From assembly GCA_036346375.1 (NCBI GenBank), contig CM070512.1:41152466-41216465 (forward strand): a stretch of 64,000 nt of DNA, given 5' to 3'. The notes beneath the pieces were generated by a model. It saw only the letters and a list, made by a program, of their open reading frames with translations. It searched no databases and was not told the origin of the DNA. This stretch comes from Guadua angustifolia (lineage: Eukaryota; Streptophyta; Magnoliopsida; Poales; Poaceae). The position numbers and the translations under genes are program-made. This document shows positions 1 through 10,682 of the stretch, one piece after another (within the stretch, counting starts at the first letter, position 1; the number at the start of each line of letters is the position of its first letter).

Positions 1-1051
1 TGAAACAATTTTATTTATATACATTACTATTCAATTTTAAATTTCCTTGGTTTGTCTTCCCTCGTTTATCATTAGTCTGTTGGTTATCAAGTATGAAGAA
101 TGTCTTCAGGTCATAGCTTCGTGCATTCTTTAGCTAGGAAATTGCATTACTGACTATGCTGCCTGTTTGACAGTAATGTTGACATGACCACATTCTGTTT
201 GTCTTTTTCAAATTATGTTTGTCTTGTTCCTTATTATGTCCTTTCAACTTGAACTAACCATTTATCCCTTGTTGCAGATAGTTTTTTCCAACCTGCTCCT
301 GTATATGCATTGCATTATACTGTACAGAAACAATAAATTGCATGGCTTCAGCCTTCAAAACAGAAGTGGCAAACTGGAGAGGATGTTTTTTCCCTACAAT
401 TTTTCTGTTGTTTGGTAATCCTGTAAGCATTTGCGCAGCCACATATGAATATTATATGTTCAGTTCCTTTTTCCTTCTTGTCAGGGGTATTGAACTATTG
501 ATCAAGATTTAGTTATGTAACAAAACAAACAAGAGCTTTCACATATTCTAATTCATGATGACCCTGAAAAAATAAACAGGAAAGAACTCTCCATGTTGTT
601 GGGAGGGCTCTACTGATTTGGACAACAATGTAATAGCATCTATATTGCATGTATGCTGTTCAAACACGCAAAGTGTCAAGCAACAGGTGCGGATCCATTT
701 TAGATTAATTATTAGGGAGAAATTCACAGCGTTAGATCCCAAAATATTGGTTAGTCAAATAAAAAATAAGCAGACGATTGCACAAAAAAAAAATCCACAA
801 ACGTCAGCTCAGTTGAAGAGACTCCAACGAATCCCGGTCCCTTGGAGATGCAACTTGTTTGCTCAAAGGAACTTATTTTCCAGGTGATACTCAAGTCACA
901 GGCTGTACAATTTTAGGCGTTCCAGCTTCTCAGTTGAGGCAAATTAAAGACAGTACCTGACAATTTCCAGTTTGAAATGGTTTCTGCAGTTGGGTAGTAT
1001 CCGGGTAAGCGCAGCTTACAGTCATTGTTGTGTTCAGGGATTTTAAGCATT
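1..1051. other. No gene recognised (AT-rich)
   Basis: Short frames occur on both strands but none resembles a known protein or shows a convincing exon structure. A polypyrimidine tract ending in GTTGCAG near 275 could be a splice acceptor of an upstream plus-strand gene, and part of the stretch may be distal 3' UTR of the minus-strand gene that follows. Neither can be shown from this sequence. Confidence 0.4.
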
Positions 1052-1442
1052 TCACATCATGTCTATATGATATTGGAGGATCAACACATGAGTGAACAGG
1101 CATGTTAAGCATTCAGCAAACAACCACATAGCTAACAAACTTTTAAGCTTCAAGGGCAGCTTATCCCAAATGTGGATAAGCGTCATATCATTAGCAAACA
1201 AGAGCCATATATGTTGGATGCCAATCAAGTTAATAGGCAAAGACCAACGAGAGTAATACTCAGAAAACAAGACTTTGTATGAACACTGCATATGATAATC
1301 GATAAGAAACAATATTCCCTTCTGCACACTGTCAAGTTTTTCGTACAACACATATTTCAAGTGAACAAGTAACAGCAGCAACAAGCAACCTCTTTCAGGG
1401 CAGATCCCTTTCTTAGTGTACATTTTTTTCGTTCAGTCATCA

Positions 1443-2905
1443 TCACTCCCTTCTTCGGCTTTTGTGATGGTGGTGGTGATGATGCGTGGATTTCTTCTCA
1501 TCTTTTATCTTCTTTTTCTCTTTCTTATATTTTTTCTCCAACCTCTCCTTTTTCTTTTCTTTTTTGTTGCATGGTTCAGATCTGGATGGCTCCCCATCCA
1601 ATGTTTCCCTATGCCAATAATCATCTGGGGACTTGGAACTAAAAAATAGTGGCCTTTCCGGACCTTGTACTCGGCACTCCCATTTTTCTTCTACCCGCAT
1701 ATCAGGGCTACATCCATTTTCCTGACTACGCGAAGAGGCATTAAGATATGGACCAGGCTCATCCATCCTAGAACCAATGGCCCCTCTTCCTCGCTTCACC
1801 CTAACATAGCACCAAATTACATCTTTTGTCAACAACATTACTGATAGGTAACAGAAGCCAATCAAACGCTTGCAGCATGCATAAGTTAACTATATCACCT
1901 AACAGGGTACTGGCAATCTCAATAGAATAATGTGCTACTAGGTATATAAAGTGCCTCCTTAGTTTGATATAAGATCAGGAGAGGAAAAATCTTTAGTTAG
2001 TGAGGTGTCAATCTATCTATGTTCATTTGCTCCATCAAGAAACTGATGGACATTCAAACTAACCTTGAATGAAGAAACTTTTCAATTTCATTATCCTCTA
2101 GACCATCCTCCTGGTTTGAGTAAGAACTGTTATGAGCTATGCCTTCTTGTTCAATCCTTGAACTGGAGCTCTTGTTTCTCGAGTCACTTTTGCGTTTGTC
2201 GCCTCTCAAGTCACCATGATCTTTAGTTCTGTTTTTCATTTTAGACTCCAGTGCAAGTTCCTTTTCCCTGGCACGCCACATTTCATTGACCTCCACAACA
2301 CGGTTTGCTGCAGCAGGCAAACAGCAGATGTCAATTAAACAAGTAATGCACCAGAGAGCTAACTAATTCATTTTCGTGCGAGAATGAGCAATACGAGATC
2401 AACTGTACTTGTGAAGATCAATGTTTATCCAGTGAATCACTCCTACACTGAGGAACCAATTTTATAGTTTGGGCATCATTGCAACTGGTCTTTACATTGT
2501 GATGTGATTAGCTTTGATTGGATTCTCCTTTAAAATGATAAGATTTCATTGAGAAAAAAAAGGACATTTTCCCAGGTAAGCAACCAAATAAATGAGATTT
2601 TCCAATAGATAATTCCAGAAAAATCTAGAAAATGATTACCAAATATTCAAGAAACTCAAAAGTACTGCTGCATTGATCATGTAATCAACACCAGGAGTCC
2701 AGGACCAGGACAATGAAAAGAAAACACGATGCTAACCTTGTTGAACTCCACGAACTGTAGCTGTGAGGAACCGTGAATTTGGGCGATGTCTTACATTGGG
2801 CTTTCGCAGATATGCCTGAACACCTTCCCTGTCAGCCTCTAACTGCAACCTCCGTGCCTCTTCAAGGAGTAAAGAAGCAAGACGATTCTCTGTCTCCAGA
2901 TCCAT
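1443..2905 (-). CDS. Conserved lysine-rich protein, 3 coding exons, 256 aa, function unknown
   Basis: Coding exons on the minus strand are 2905-2737 (169 nt), 2307-2064 (244 nt) and 1800-1443 (358 nt, TGA at 1445-1443). Both introns are GT-AG and the phases join exactly (771 nt). The N-terminus (MDLETENRLASLLLEEARRL) is acidic/leucine-rich and probably helical. It is followed by a basic segment containing YLRKPNVRHRPNSRF and a helical segment around VNEMWRAREKELA. The C-terminal third is strongly charged: a run of lysine/glutamate repeats, then a stretch of seven histidines and KSRRRE, which suggests a nuclear protein. I recognise the N-terminal block as a type seen in plant proteins of unknown function, but I cannot give it a pathway. 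The start is chosen because it opens the first in-frame exon and lies just after a leader splice acceptor (about 2930). The original upstream region is now separated by a transposon nest. Confidence 0.8.
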
Positions 2906-4334
2906 TATCTAACTCCAGTTTCAGCAACTACGGAGACAAGCAATGATATCTTGAGTGATTAAAAAAATATATTAATCTCAACTAAGATCTAAGACAATAT
3001 TGCAAATAGAAATACCAAATAATTTATTAGCACTTGACTACACAAGTATAAACTGGATTTTCAGCTTTCAGACTTACATTGTATTGATAGCATTTTACTA
3101 CTTTATCACCATGAGACTCAGTAAGTGTGAAGATCAAGATTAAAAAAAAGCATCTTGAGTTTTGAGGCTCACATTATATATTTGATAATATTTTAGTTTT
3201 GTTCATTTAATTGGGCCGAATATTGCCCATGGCATGCATGGCTTGGACAGTCAGACCACCAAAGAATACAGAACTGTAAGTCTGTAACGGATTCCTACTC
3301 CTGAACACAATGCAACATCTGAGTCTTATTTACAGCCAATGTCTAGGTTTAATCAGAACTAAGGTGTATGATTCAATACAGTGCAGCAGTGTCAGACCAG
3401 TCAGGTAAGCAAAGAGGCATCAGGGCAAGCGTGACACATGGATCCAGGCCACAAAAGGCAACACTGGCGTAGGAGATGCTCAGATGTAGGCTCTGCTGTT
3501 CGATTAAGTACAACAAAATTTTCTATGTCTTTACTGATGAGCCAAACAGGGCTCGAAACTCAGGAGCTTGTGCTCCTCCTATAGTCAGTCCTAAATGCTA
3601 TCGATCAATGTATCATGATTCATGAATCTCACGAAGAAGTTACTGTAATATGAAAAAAAAAGAACAAGGCAACCTTAGAACAGTTGAACGATTTTGCGGG
3701 ATTGAAGAATAAAGAAAGGTAGCGGATTTCTCCTCCTAGCTAACGGGAGTATAGGATGGGCGACGTGCCGCCACAAGAACAATACACAGCAAGAACATGT
3801 AACCTAATTCCTCCTATTAGCTCCTCTTCACAAGAAGGAGAATTTCTCCTCTATCCCATCCCGAAGAACAAGAAAGGTGACATCTTCTACTGCTTGCAGC
3901 ACAGGAAAATCCTTGATTCACCCACCAAAGAGCTCTCATAGGAAAAGGGGGATGGGGGGAGCAATTCGTCGTACCTCGCTGTAGGGGAAGGGGCGAGACG
4001 AGCTCCGGGTGGGAGAGACCACCAAGAGAATCCCCCGAAATCTCCCAATCCGCCAACGCGTCCCGGAGCAAAGACGCTCGGATTCGAGTCCCCCAGAACT
4101 ATCCCGCCGCGGAGCACGACGGATCCGCCGCCGCCGGCCGGCCGGTCGGTGTTGTTAGGGTTTGGGGTCCATGGCTTAGTGCGAGCTGCAAGAGCCTTGA
4201 CGGCAATTGGGAAAAGTATCGTGGAGTCGCCGATCGGATGGTGGCCTGCCGGATTCGAGGAGCAAATTGCAGTTGCGCCCCAAGAGATTTACAATTTACG
4301 TGTAAGTCCCTGCAGATGGCAGAAACATGTGTCA
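2906..4334 (-). promoter_or_regulatory. Leader intron, probable non-coding exon and promoter of the lysine-rich gene
   Basis: Read on the minus strand, CCGTAG precedes the first coding exon (acceptor near 2931), and a donor-like GCGAG|GTACGA lies at about 3976. This predicts a leader exon from about 3976 to about 4120-4160 and a leader intron of roughly 1 kb. The leader region is GC-rich compared with the AT-rich intron. A telo-box-like motif AAACCCTAA (minus strand, 4155-4163) sits near the probable start, an element known from promoters of plant housekeeping genes. No TATA box is obvious. The upstream side is cut at 4335 by the Harbinger terminal repeat. The transcription start is inferred. 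Confidence 0.5.
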
Positions 4335-4489
4335 GAGCATCTCCAACAGTTCCTAATATTTAGACTCCCAATATCTTTAGATTGGGATCTTCCTAAAAAT
4401 TTTTGAGTCTATAAAATACCTTGTTCTCCAACTGTTCCCATATATTTCCCAAAAAAACACATTTGAATTGGTAACGGCAAGCAGTCCCT

Positions 4490-4740
4490 ATCCGTTTTGA
4501 AATCAACCGAACTTGACAAGCATGGTCCAAAGGATGGTTCATGTCCGATTGGAAAAAGGATCGTATATACATGCATGGTCCAAAGGACCAGACGGCACAC
4601 ACCACAAAATCAACCGAACTTGACAAGGAAAAAACACAGCGTCAATACGTTTTCCAATCCAAGTCAATCGGCACATACGCTCCCATAAAACCAAGAAAAA
4701 CAACACAGCATCAATCGGCACATACGCTCCCATAAAATCG
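4490..4740. repeat. Short subterminal direct repeats of the Harbinger element
   Basis: Several short words occur twice between the left terminal repeat and the transposase gene: AAATCAACCGAACTTGACAA (4500 and 4604 regions), GCATGGTCCAAAGGA (4520 and 4574 regions) and AATCGGCACATACGCTCCCA (4668 and 4713 regions). Repeated subterminal motifs are often transposase-binding sites, but that role is inferred. The AT-rich stretch from 4360 to 4490 holds nothing else recognisable. Confidence 0.6.
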
Positions 4741-4823
4741 TTGAACCGGCGCAGCCAATCCAAGTTCTCCTCCCTGTGGTTATCATCTTCGGCCGCACAA
4801 TCGATCAGGTGGTATACTGCATC

Positions 4824-6133
4824 ATGAGTCATCGTCCATCCCTCCTCCAAAGGGTTTTGGACGAATCGTCGTCGGACGATGATGACGAATTTATTTTTGC
4901 CGCTGGTCAAATCTCTCAACGTTATTCGCAACTGCGAAAACATGGTGGTTCGTCCCGAACATCAAGTCAAGTATCGGACGAGAAGGAGGGCACTCAAGAA
5001 TGTATCAAGATTACTTAGCGGATAATCCTACGTACGGCCCAACTGATTTCAAGCGAAGGTTCGTATGTATTCGTTTGGTTCTTTTAATTTGTATTATACA
5101 TTATAAGATTCGTCTCTTATTGTTCTTGGTTGCGCAGGTATAGAATTAGCCGTGATCTATTTTTACGCATAATGCATGCAGTAGAAGATCATGATGATTA
5201 CTTCGTGCAAAAGAGAAATGCAGCCAATACACCTGGATTAAGTTGCTTCCAAAAGGTCACGGCAGTATTCCGTATGCTAACTTATGGAGTACCAGCAGAT
5301 GCTACGGATGAGTACGTTCGTATTGGAGAAAGTACTGTCATAGAGAGTCTGAGAAGGTTCGTCAAGGCTGTGGTTGAACTTTTTGAAGATGAGTATTTGA
5401 GATCCCCTAATGAGAATGATACAGCTCGATTACTTGCAATTGGGGAGGAAAGAGGTTTTCCTGGTATGCTAGGTTCCATAGATTGCATGCATTGGAGGTG
5501 GAAGAACTGCCCTTCAGCATGGCAAGGTATGTACTCGGGCCATGTGCACGAGCCTACAATAATTTTAGAGGCAGTTGCTTCCAAGGATCTTTGGATTTAG
5601 CACGTTTTTTTTGTTTACCTAGGTCTCATAATGATATCAATGTTCTTCATCGGTCTCCACTATTTGCAAAGCTAGCTGAAGGCCAGGCTCCACAAGTGCA
5701 CTACAGCATAAATGGTCACGATTATATGATGGGGTACTACCTTGCCGATGGCATATACCCATCGTGGGCAACATTTGTGAAGACTATACCAGAACCACAG
5801 GGCAATAAGAGGAAATATTTTGCCAAAGGACAAGAAGCAGTAAGAAAGGATGTGGAACATGCTTTTGGAGTTCTACAATCCCGTTTTGCCATTGTTCGTG
5901 GTCCAGCTCGATTTTGGGATGAGGAGACACTAGGTGACATCATGAAAGCTTGTGTTATTATGCATAACATGATTATAGAAGACGAGGGAGAAGTGGACTC
6001 TGACGAACGTTTCGACTATGGTGGAGAAAATGTGAAACCTTCTCATGAGCACCATCCTGATCTGGATGAATTTATTAATACACACAAAAAATTAGGGACA
6101 ACGAAACTCACCATCAACTGCAAGAAGACTTAG
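4824..6133 (+). pseudogene. Harbinger (Pong ORF2-like) DDE transposase, broken
   Basis: The plus-strand reading from ATG 4824 begins MSHRPSLLQRVLDESSSDDD, an acidic N-terminus. A GT-AG intron at 5059-5137 joins a segment ending DNPTYGPTDFKRR to RYRISRDLFLRIM, the usual PIF transposase order. All three catalytic positions are visible: Asp in GSIDCMHWRWKNCP (about 5475-5510), Asp in SHNDINVL (about 5622-5645) and Glu in DVEHAFGVLQSRF (about 5848-5886). The gene is nevertheless broken. The exon-1 frame shifts near 4947. A stop (TAG, 5598-5600) follows KDLWI where the family normally has Trp. The reading then continues in another frame, with Gly-to-Cys and Gly-to-Arg changes just before the second Asp. 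It cannot make a full transposase as read, unless some of these are sequencing errors. Confidence 0.88.
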
Positions 6134-6447
6134 TGGAGCACATATGGGCTATGGCACCATCATGCAGATAAATATTAAGTTTTATTTTTTTGTACACTCA
6201 ATTTGCATGTTTAATCAATTCATCCATCCAGACGAAGTATGAACATCATGTTCTTTATAAATTAAATGATATTGTATATTTGATCATATCAATCCATTTG
6301 ATACCAATGCAGCAATGTTTGTTGTCATATTCAGTACCAAACAAGTTCAATTTGGATAATTCCATTTGCCAAAATTTCTTGAACATGCAGTAAACCAAAC
6401 AGTAGCATTAATAACTGACTAGAGCAATTACAAACCTAACTGATTAT
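6134..6447. other. Harbinger sequence between the transposase stop and the retrotransposon insertion
   Basis: AT-rich 3' flank of the transposase gene. No further gene is seen. It ends with ATTAT (6443-6447), which is the candidate target duplication of the inserted gypsy element; the copy on the other side is ACTAT (33470-33474), one mismatch. Confidence 0.5.
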
Positions 6448-7119
6448 TGTTTGCACCAGTTTTGGAATTTCCAGAAGAATCGGCAGAGAAGCGTGAGTTT
6501 GGATAAGGCACGAAGACATTTAGGGAAAGTTTGGATAGCATACGGAAATCCTGTACAACATGCAGATAAAGTTTGGAAACTAGAGACCAAATCGGAAACT
6601 ACAGAACCGATTCGGATTATGTTGTCGTATTGGATCAGAACTTGGATCGGCTAGGTGGGTTATAAGGCGCACCAAGGCTGCTTGAAGAGGGGCATCCACA
6701 AGAATCAACATCTACCAGTTTCTTTGCTTTCCGTAGTTCTTAGTCTTTTAGCATTGTAATATTTCCTCTGTAAGTCGACATCGATCAAATAAAGTTGCGC
6801 ATCGCCGATTGTTTGATCGTCATTGGCTTTTTTCAGGTTTGATTTATTCTGTCTTGTTGCGCATCGCCTTTTCAGAATCGATCTACCTTTTACCTCGGAT
6901 TAGCCTTAATCGGCTAATCTAGTTACCCTTCTGATCGGCTTTCTGGCTGATTCTTGATTCTTAGCCGATTCACTTCGAGGATCGACTTGATCGAATTTCA
7001 CATTACTTCCCTTATCGATTGTAGGGTCAAATCGATTGGCACGCTCGTGCAAAACTGAACCCGGCGTTCGTCCGGTGTGTTGTAAGCCAGAAACCCTCTT
7101 CACGTTTTTGGTGCCAACA
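6448..7119 (+). repeat. 5' LTR of the Tat element (672 bp)
   Basis: Begins TGTTTGCACC and ends GTGCCAACA, that is TG...CA. Promoter region around 6655: GGTGGGTTATAAGGCGC; the 3' LTR copy has GGTGGGTATATAAGGCGC, a better TATA box, so the 5' copy appears to have lost one base there. AATAAAG near 6788 may be part of the polyadenylation region. Frames within it are not genes. Confidence 0.93.
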
Positions 7120-7145
7120 CATTTTTGACACGCCCGGTGGGACCA
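7120..7145 (+). other. Probable primer-binding site region of the Tat element
   Basis: Immediately after the 5' LTR lies a GC-rich word, TTTTGACACGCCCGGTGGG, in the position where a tRNA primes minus-strand synthesis. It is not the common initiator-Met site. I cannot name the tRNA without comparison to tRNA 3' ends. Confidence 0.5.
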
Positions 7146-7159
7146 CCTCTATCGGCAAG

Positions 7160-9880
7160 ATGACTGCAGGCAAATCCACTGCACCAGCCGATGTGAACGC
7201 AGATGCCATTATCGTCCCTACCTTGGACGATTTAACTCCGGAGCAGCGCAAAGAAATCGAGGATCAGAAAGCTGCCTTGGAAGAATTGATGTTGGGTTGT
7301 TATCAGAAAACCCGACGAGGAGTCACGCAGAAGATGGCGCTTCCAACATTGAACCTTTTTGGCAAAACTGGCACCGCGTCAAATTCGGTAAGCCGATATC
7401 TCCCGGCTCAAGCCGAATTGTCAGTTATGATTGAACAATCTGTGCACCATGCATTAATTAATCAATCATCGGCTTTGATCACAACCTTAAAGCCGATGAT
7501 AGAAAATAGCGTAAAAACAATTGCACAAGAGTTGGCTACATCTGGGGGATTGATGGATCCATTACAGCCACTCCCAACGTATCCCGTGTATTCTGTGGCT
7601 TCAAACACCAACACGGTCAAAGCGTCGGCACCAGTGCCTTCATTAATGCCGACCCAGCCCACCGTGTTAACTCCAACAAATCCTCGCTCAAACCCAATTG
7701 CTCACATTTATGCACACACTGACGCTGCAAAAATAGATCCATCTTTATCTGGGACTCCCTATGTCCAGTCGGCTTCTCAGCCGATTGAATTAGATAGAAA
7801 TTATAAACATCCTCAAGGACCGACCCAGGCTAGAAATCCGGCTCCGTATAAAGTAGTCACGTACACAGAGCCGTTGCCCGAGGTTACGGCCGCCCGAACC
7901 GATGGATACGAATCATGGCAACAACAGTATCCATCGGCTAGAACAAGCCGACCAGCCGAGTTTACACTCGGGGGGCAGGATACTACCCAAAATAGTTGGC
8001 CAAACGCTAGTATACCATCGGCCAACAACATCAATTGGGCTGATCAGATTTCTATGGTCTTAAGAGATCAGTTTGGCTTACAGCCCAAAGGAAAAACCAT
8101 CGGCTATAAAAAGCCGTACCCAGATTATATTGACCGCATGCCGTATCCCCATAACTTTAGGATTCCCGACTTTGCGAAGTTTTCAGGGGATGATTCAGTT
8201 ACTACTTTAGAGCATGTTGGAAGGTTTATCGCTCAATGCGGTGAAGCAGCTCAATCCGATGGACTAAAGATTAGGCTTTTTCCCTTGTCTTTATCAGGGA
8301 CTGCCTTCACTTGGTTTACCAATCTGCCTCCAAATTCAGTCCATTTTTGGAATGATTTAGAAAGTCGATTTCATGAATACTTTTTCTCTGGTAGCTTAGA
8401 GTTGAGAATTTCAGACCTAAGTGCTGTCCGACAAAAATTCGGTGAATCAGCTTCGGATTACATTAGGAGATTTAGAGAAGTGCGAAATCGCTGCTTCAGT
8501 GTAGTATTGCCTGATAACCAACTAGCCGATTTAGCCTTTCAAGGGTTAGTTCCCCCACTGAAAGAAAAATTTGCTGGACAGGAGTTCACTGATTTAAGTC
8601 ACTTGCTCCATCGTGTGTCGGCACAGGAAAGCCGATATTTGAGTAAAGAATTCAAGGATAAAATTAGGTTAAATGGCAACGGGAAAGATAAAGCTAAAAT
8701 AAACATGGTTGAATATAGTTCAAGTGAGACTTCTGAAGATGAAGCAGATATGAATATAGCCGAATGGATAAAGGGATCTAAAAAACCACTTGTCTGTTCA
8801 TGGCTCAAGCCGACTAGGAGTAAGTCGGAAGTTAAATACGCTTTTGATGTGTCCAAGTGTGACCGCATATTCGACATGTTGTTACAAGAAAAACTGATAC
8901 GATTGCCTGAAGGGCATACCATACCTTCAGCCGATGAGATCAAGAAATGACGATACTGTAAGTGGCATCATTCTTTTTCCCATAACACTAACGACTGCAA
9001 TATCTTTCGGCAGCAGATACAGGCCGCCATTGAAGATGGTCGGCTCAAGTTTGCAGAAGAGCCGGCCATGGAAGTCGATGTCAACACTTTCCCAATTAAC
9101 ATGGTCCAGTGCTCCAGCAAAGGGAAGCAGATTGTCGACGAGAGTCCCAGAGTGGCGCGACAAGTCGACATAGAGTCAAGCTCACAAGGAGAAACGCTGA
9201 AGATAACAATCGGCTCACTTCAAATTGAAGCCGATCGAGACGGAAAGAATTCTAGGACCATGAAGCCAAAAGGGGAATTACAAGTCGGACGATGGTACAA
9301 AGCTGAAAGAACTCCACTGTGAAAACCAGCGTTCAAGCCCAAGCCTACCTTCTCACAATTACTTGAAAAATATGAAAGGATGAGCTATCGGCAGAAGCAG
9401 CAGTTTCGTCAACCAAATGAATCACATCAACCAAACACTATGTCTCGGCCCAATAATTGGTATCGGCCAAACAACGCGGAACAAGCTCACCAGAGATGTC
9501 CTTTTTGGCGGTTCTGTTGGGAAAGGGGTATGGCACTACCATCTGCAAGGTCATGCCCCATGGATCATTATCCGCAAAAAGATCGGCCGAGACGGTTGGT
9601 GACAGAGCGCCTGTTCAGGCCAATGGCGGATCAAAACGAACCAACTTATAGAAGGCCGATAAAAGAAAGACTGGGCACACCAGAGCAAGGCAAGGAAAAA
9701 GAGCCGACAGAAAACTTGGTCGGCAAAATCCGTAAGCCATTGGAACCTAAACCCAGGTGGTGCCCGACTGGACTTAGCCGATCACAACGCAGACGGCTTC
9801 AACGTCTAAGAACGCAAGAAATAAGAGAAGCCGAAGAAGAGAAACAGAGGGACCAAGCGTTTAATGAGTTGCGCCAATGA
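7160..9880 (+). pseudogene. gag of the Tat element, with in-frame stops
   Basis: The frame from ATG 7160 runs 596 codons to TGA 8948-8950. After a proline-rich variable region it contains the retrotransposon gag domain, roughly residues 325-500, recognisable from PHNFRIPDFAKFSGDD, LSGTAFTWFTNLPPNSVHFW and RFREVRNRCF. Directly after the stop the same frame continues with a zinc-knuckle-like RYCKWHHSFSHNTNDC, so the stop is probably a CGA-to-TGA nonsense change inside the protein. The frame meets further TGA codons at 9320-9322 and 9878-9880, again preceding sequence that reads sensibly (basic, with SRSQRRRLQRLR). Gag normally forms the particle that packages the RNA. This copy would give only a product without the nucleocapsid part. 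Confidence 0.85.
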
Positions 9881-10061
9881 AACTTGTTACGAGGGAGTGG
9901 AGGAAAAAACAACAAGCCGACGATGAATCAGATTCTTCAGATGATTTGCTGTCACCAATGATTCGAGATGACACACCCCCATGGATATCAACATGGTGTT
10001 CACCCTGCCACCGAGTTCGTAATTAAAACGAAATCGCTAAAGACACATTGCTCAACTATGC

Positions 10062-10682
10062 TTGGGCGCACAAGATCTCAGATTCGAAAAGCCTCGGGAT
10101 CCCCATCGGCATCTCAAGCCGTTGTACTTGAAAGGATACATCAATGGAAAGCCGATTTCCAGGATGCTCGTTGATGGAGGGGCCACTGTGAACCTGATGC
10201 CACTCACCACCTGCAGGAAACTAGGAAAAACCGATGAAGACCTGATAAAGACGAATATGGTACTTAATGATTTCACAGGTGATCCCACTGAAGCAAAGGG
10301 AGTGTTGGTTACGGAGTTGACCGTCGGCCGAAAAACTTTGCCGACCGCGTTTTTTGTGATCGAGGCCAAAGGGAATTACAGTGTACTTCTTGGGCGAGAT
10401 TGGATACATGCCAATTGCTGTATCCCCTCGACAATGCACCAACTTCTCGTACAATGGGACGGAGATGAAGTTGAAGTTGTCTCAGCCGATACATCGGCTC
10501 ATATTGCCATGGCTAGTTCCGATGCAAATTGGTCACATGAAGAAGCAGAATGCATATCGGGTAAGGCACTAGACGACTGCGACTTCATATGCATCGGGAA
10601 ATCAGGTTTTACGCCGATCAGTGTCAGGCTAGGCACGTTTGATCGGGCGAACGAAATCTTGAGAAGATGGAGTCAAAAATGA
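10062..10682 (+). pseudogene. Retropepsin-like protease region of the Tat element
   Basis: The frame contains GKPISRMLVDGGATVNLMP, the active-site segment of Tat-lineage proteases (Asp-Gly-Gly in place of Asp-Thr/Ser-Gly), and further on YSVLLGRDWIH, the usual second protease motif. The enzyme would cut the gag-pol polyprotein. The stretch between 9881 and 10061 includes the family sequence upstream of protease but is broken by stops near 10020. The protease frame (coordinate modulo 3 = 0) does not match the reverse transcriptase frame that overlaps its end from 10667, so there is a frameshift near 10660. The coding label is firm; the function of this copy is lost. Confidence 0.82.

Noticed and set aside
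1052..1423. Minus-strand frame of 123 codons
   Set aside because: Leucine-rich, no family resemblance, AT-rich; lies where the 3' UTR of the lysine-rich gene would be.
3756..4117. Frames on both strands in the GC-rich promoter region
   Set aside because: They overlap the predicted leader exon and show no conserved motif.
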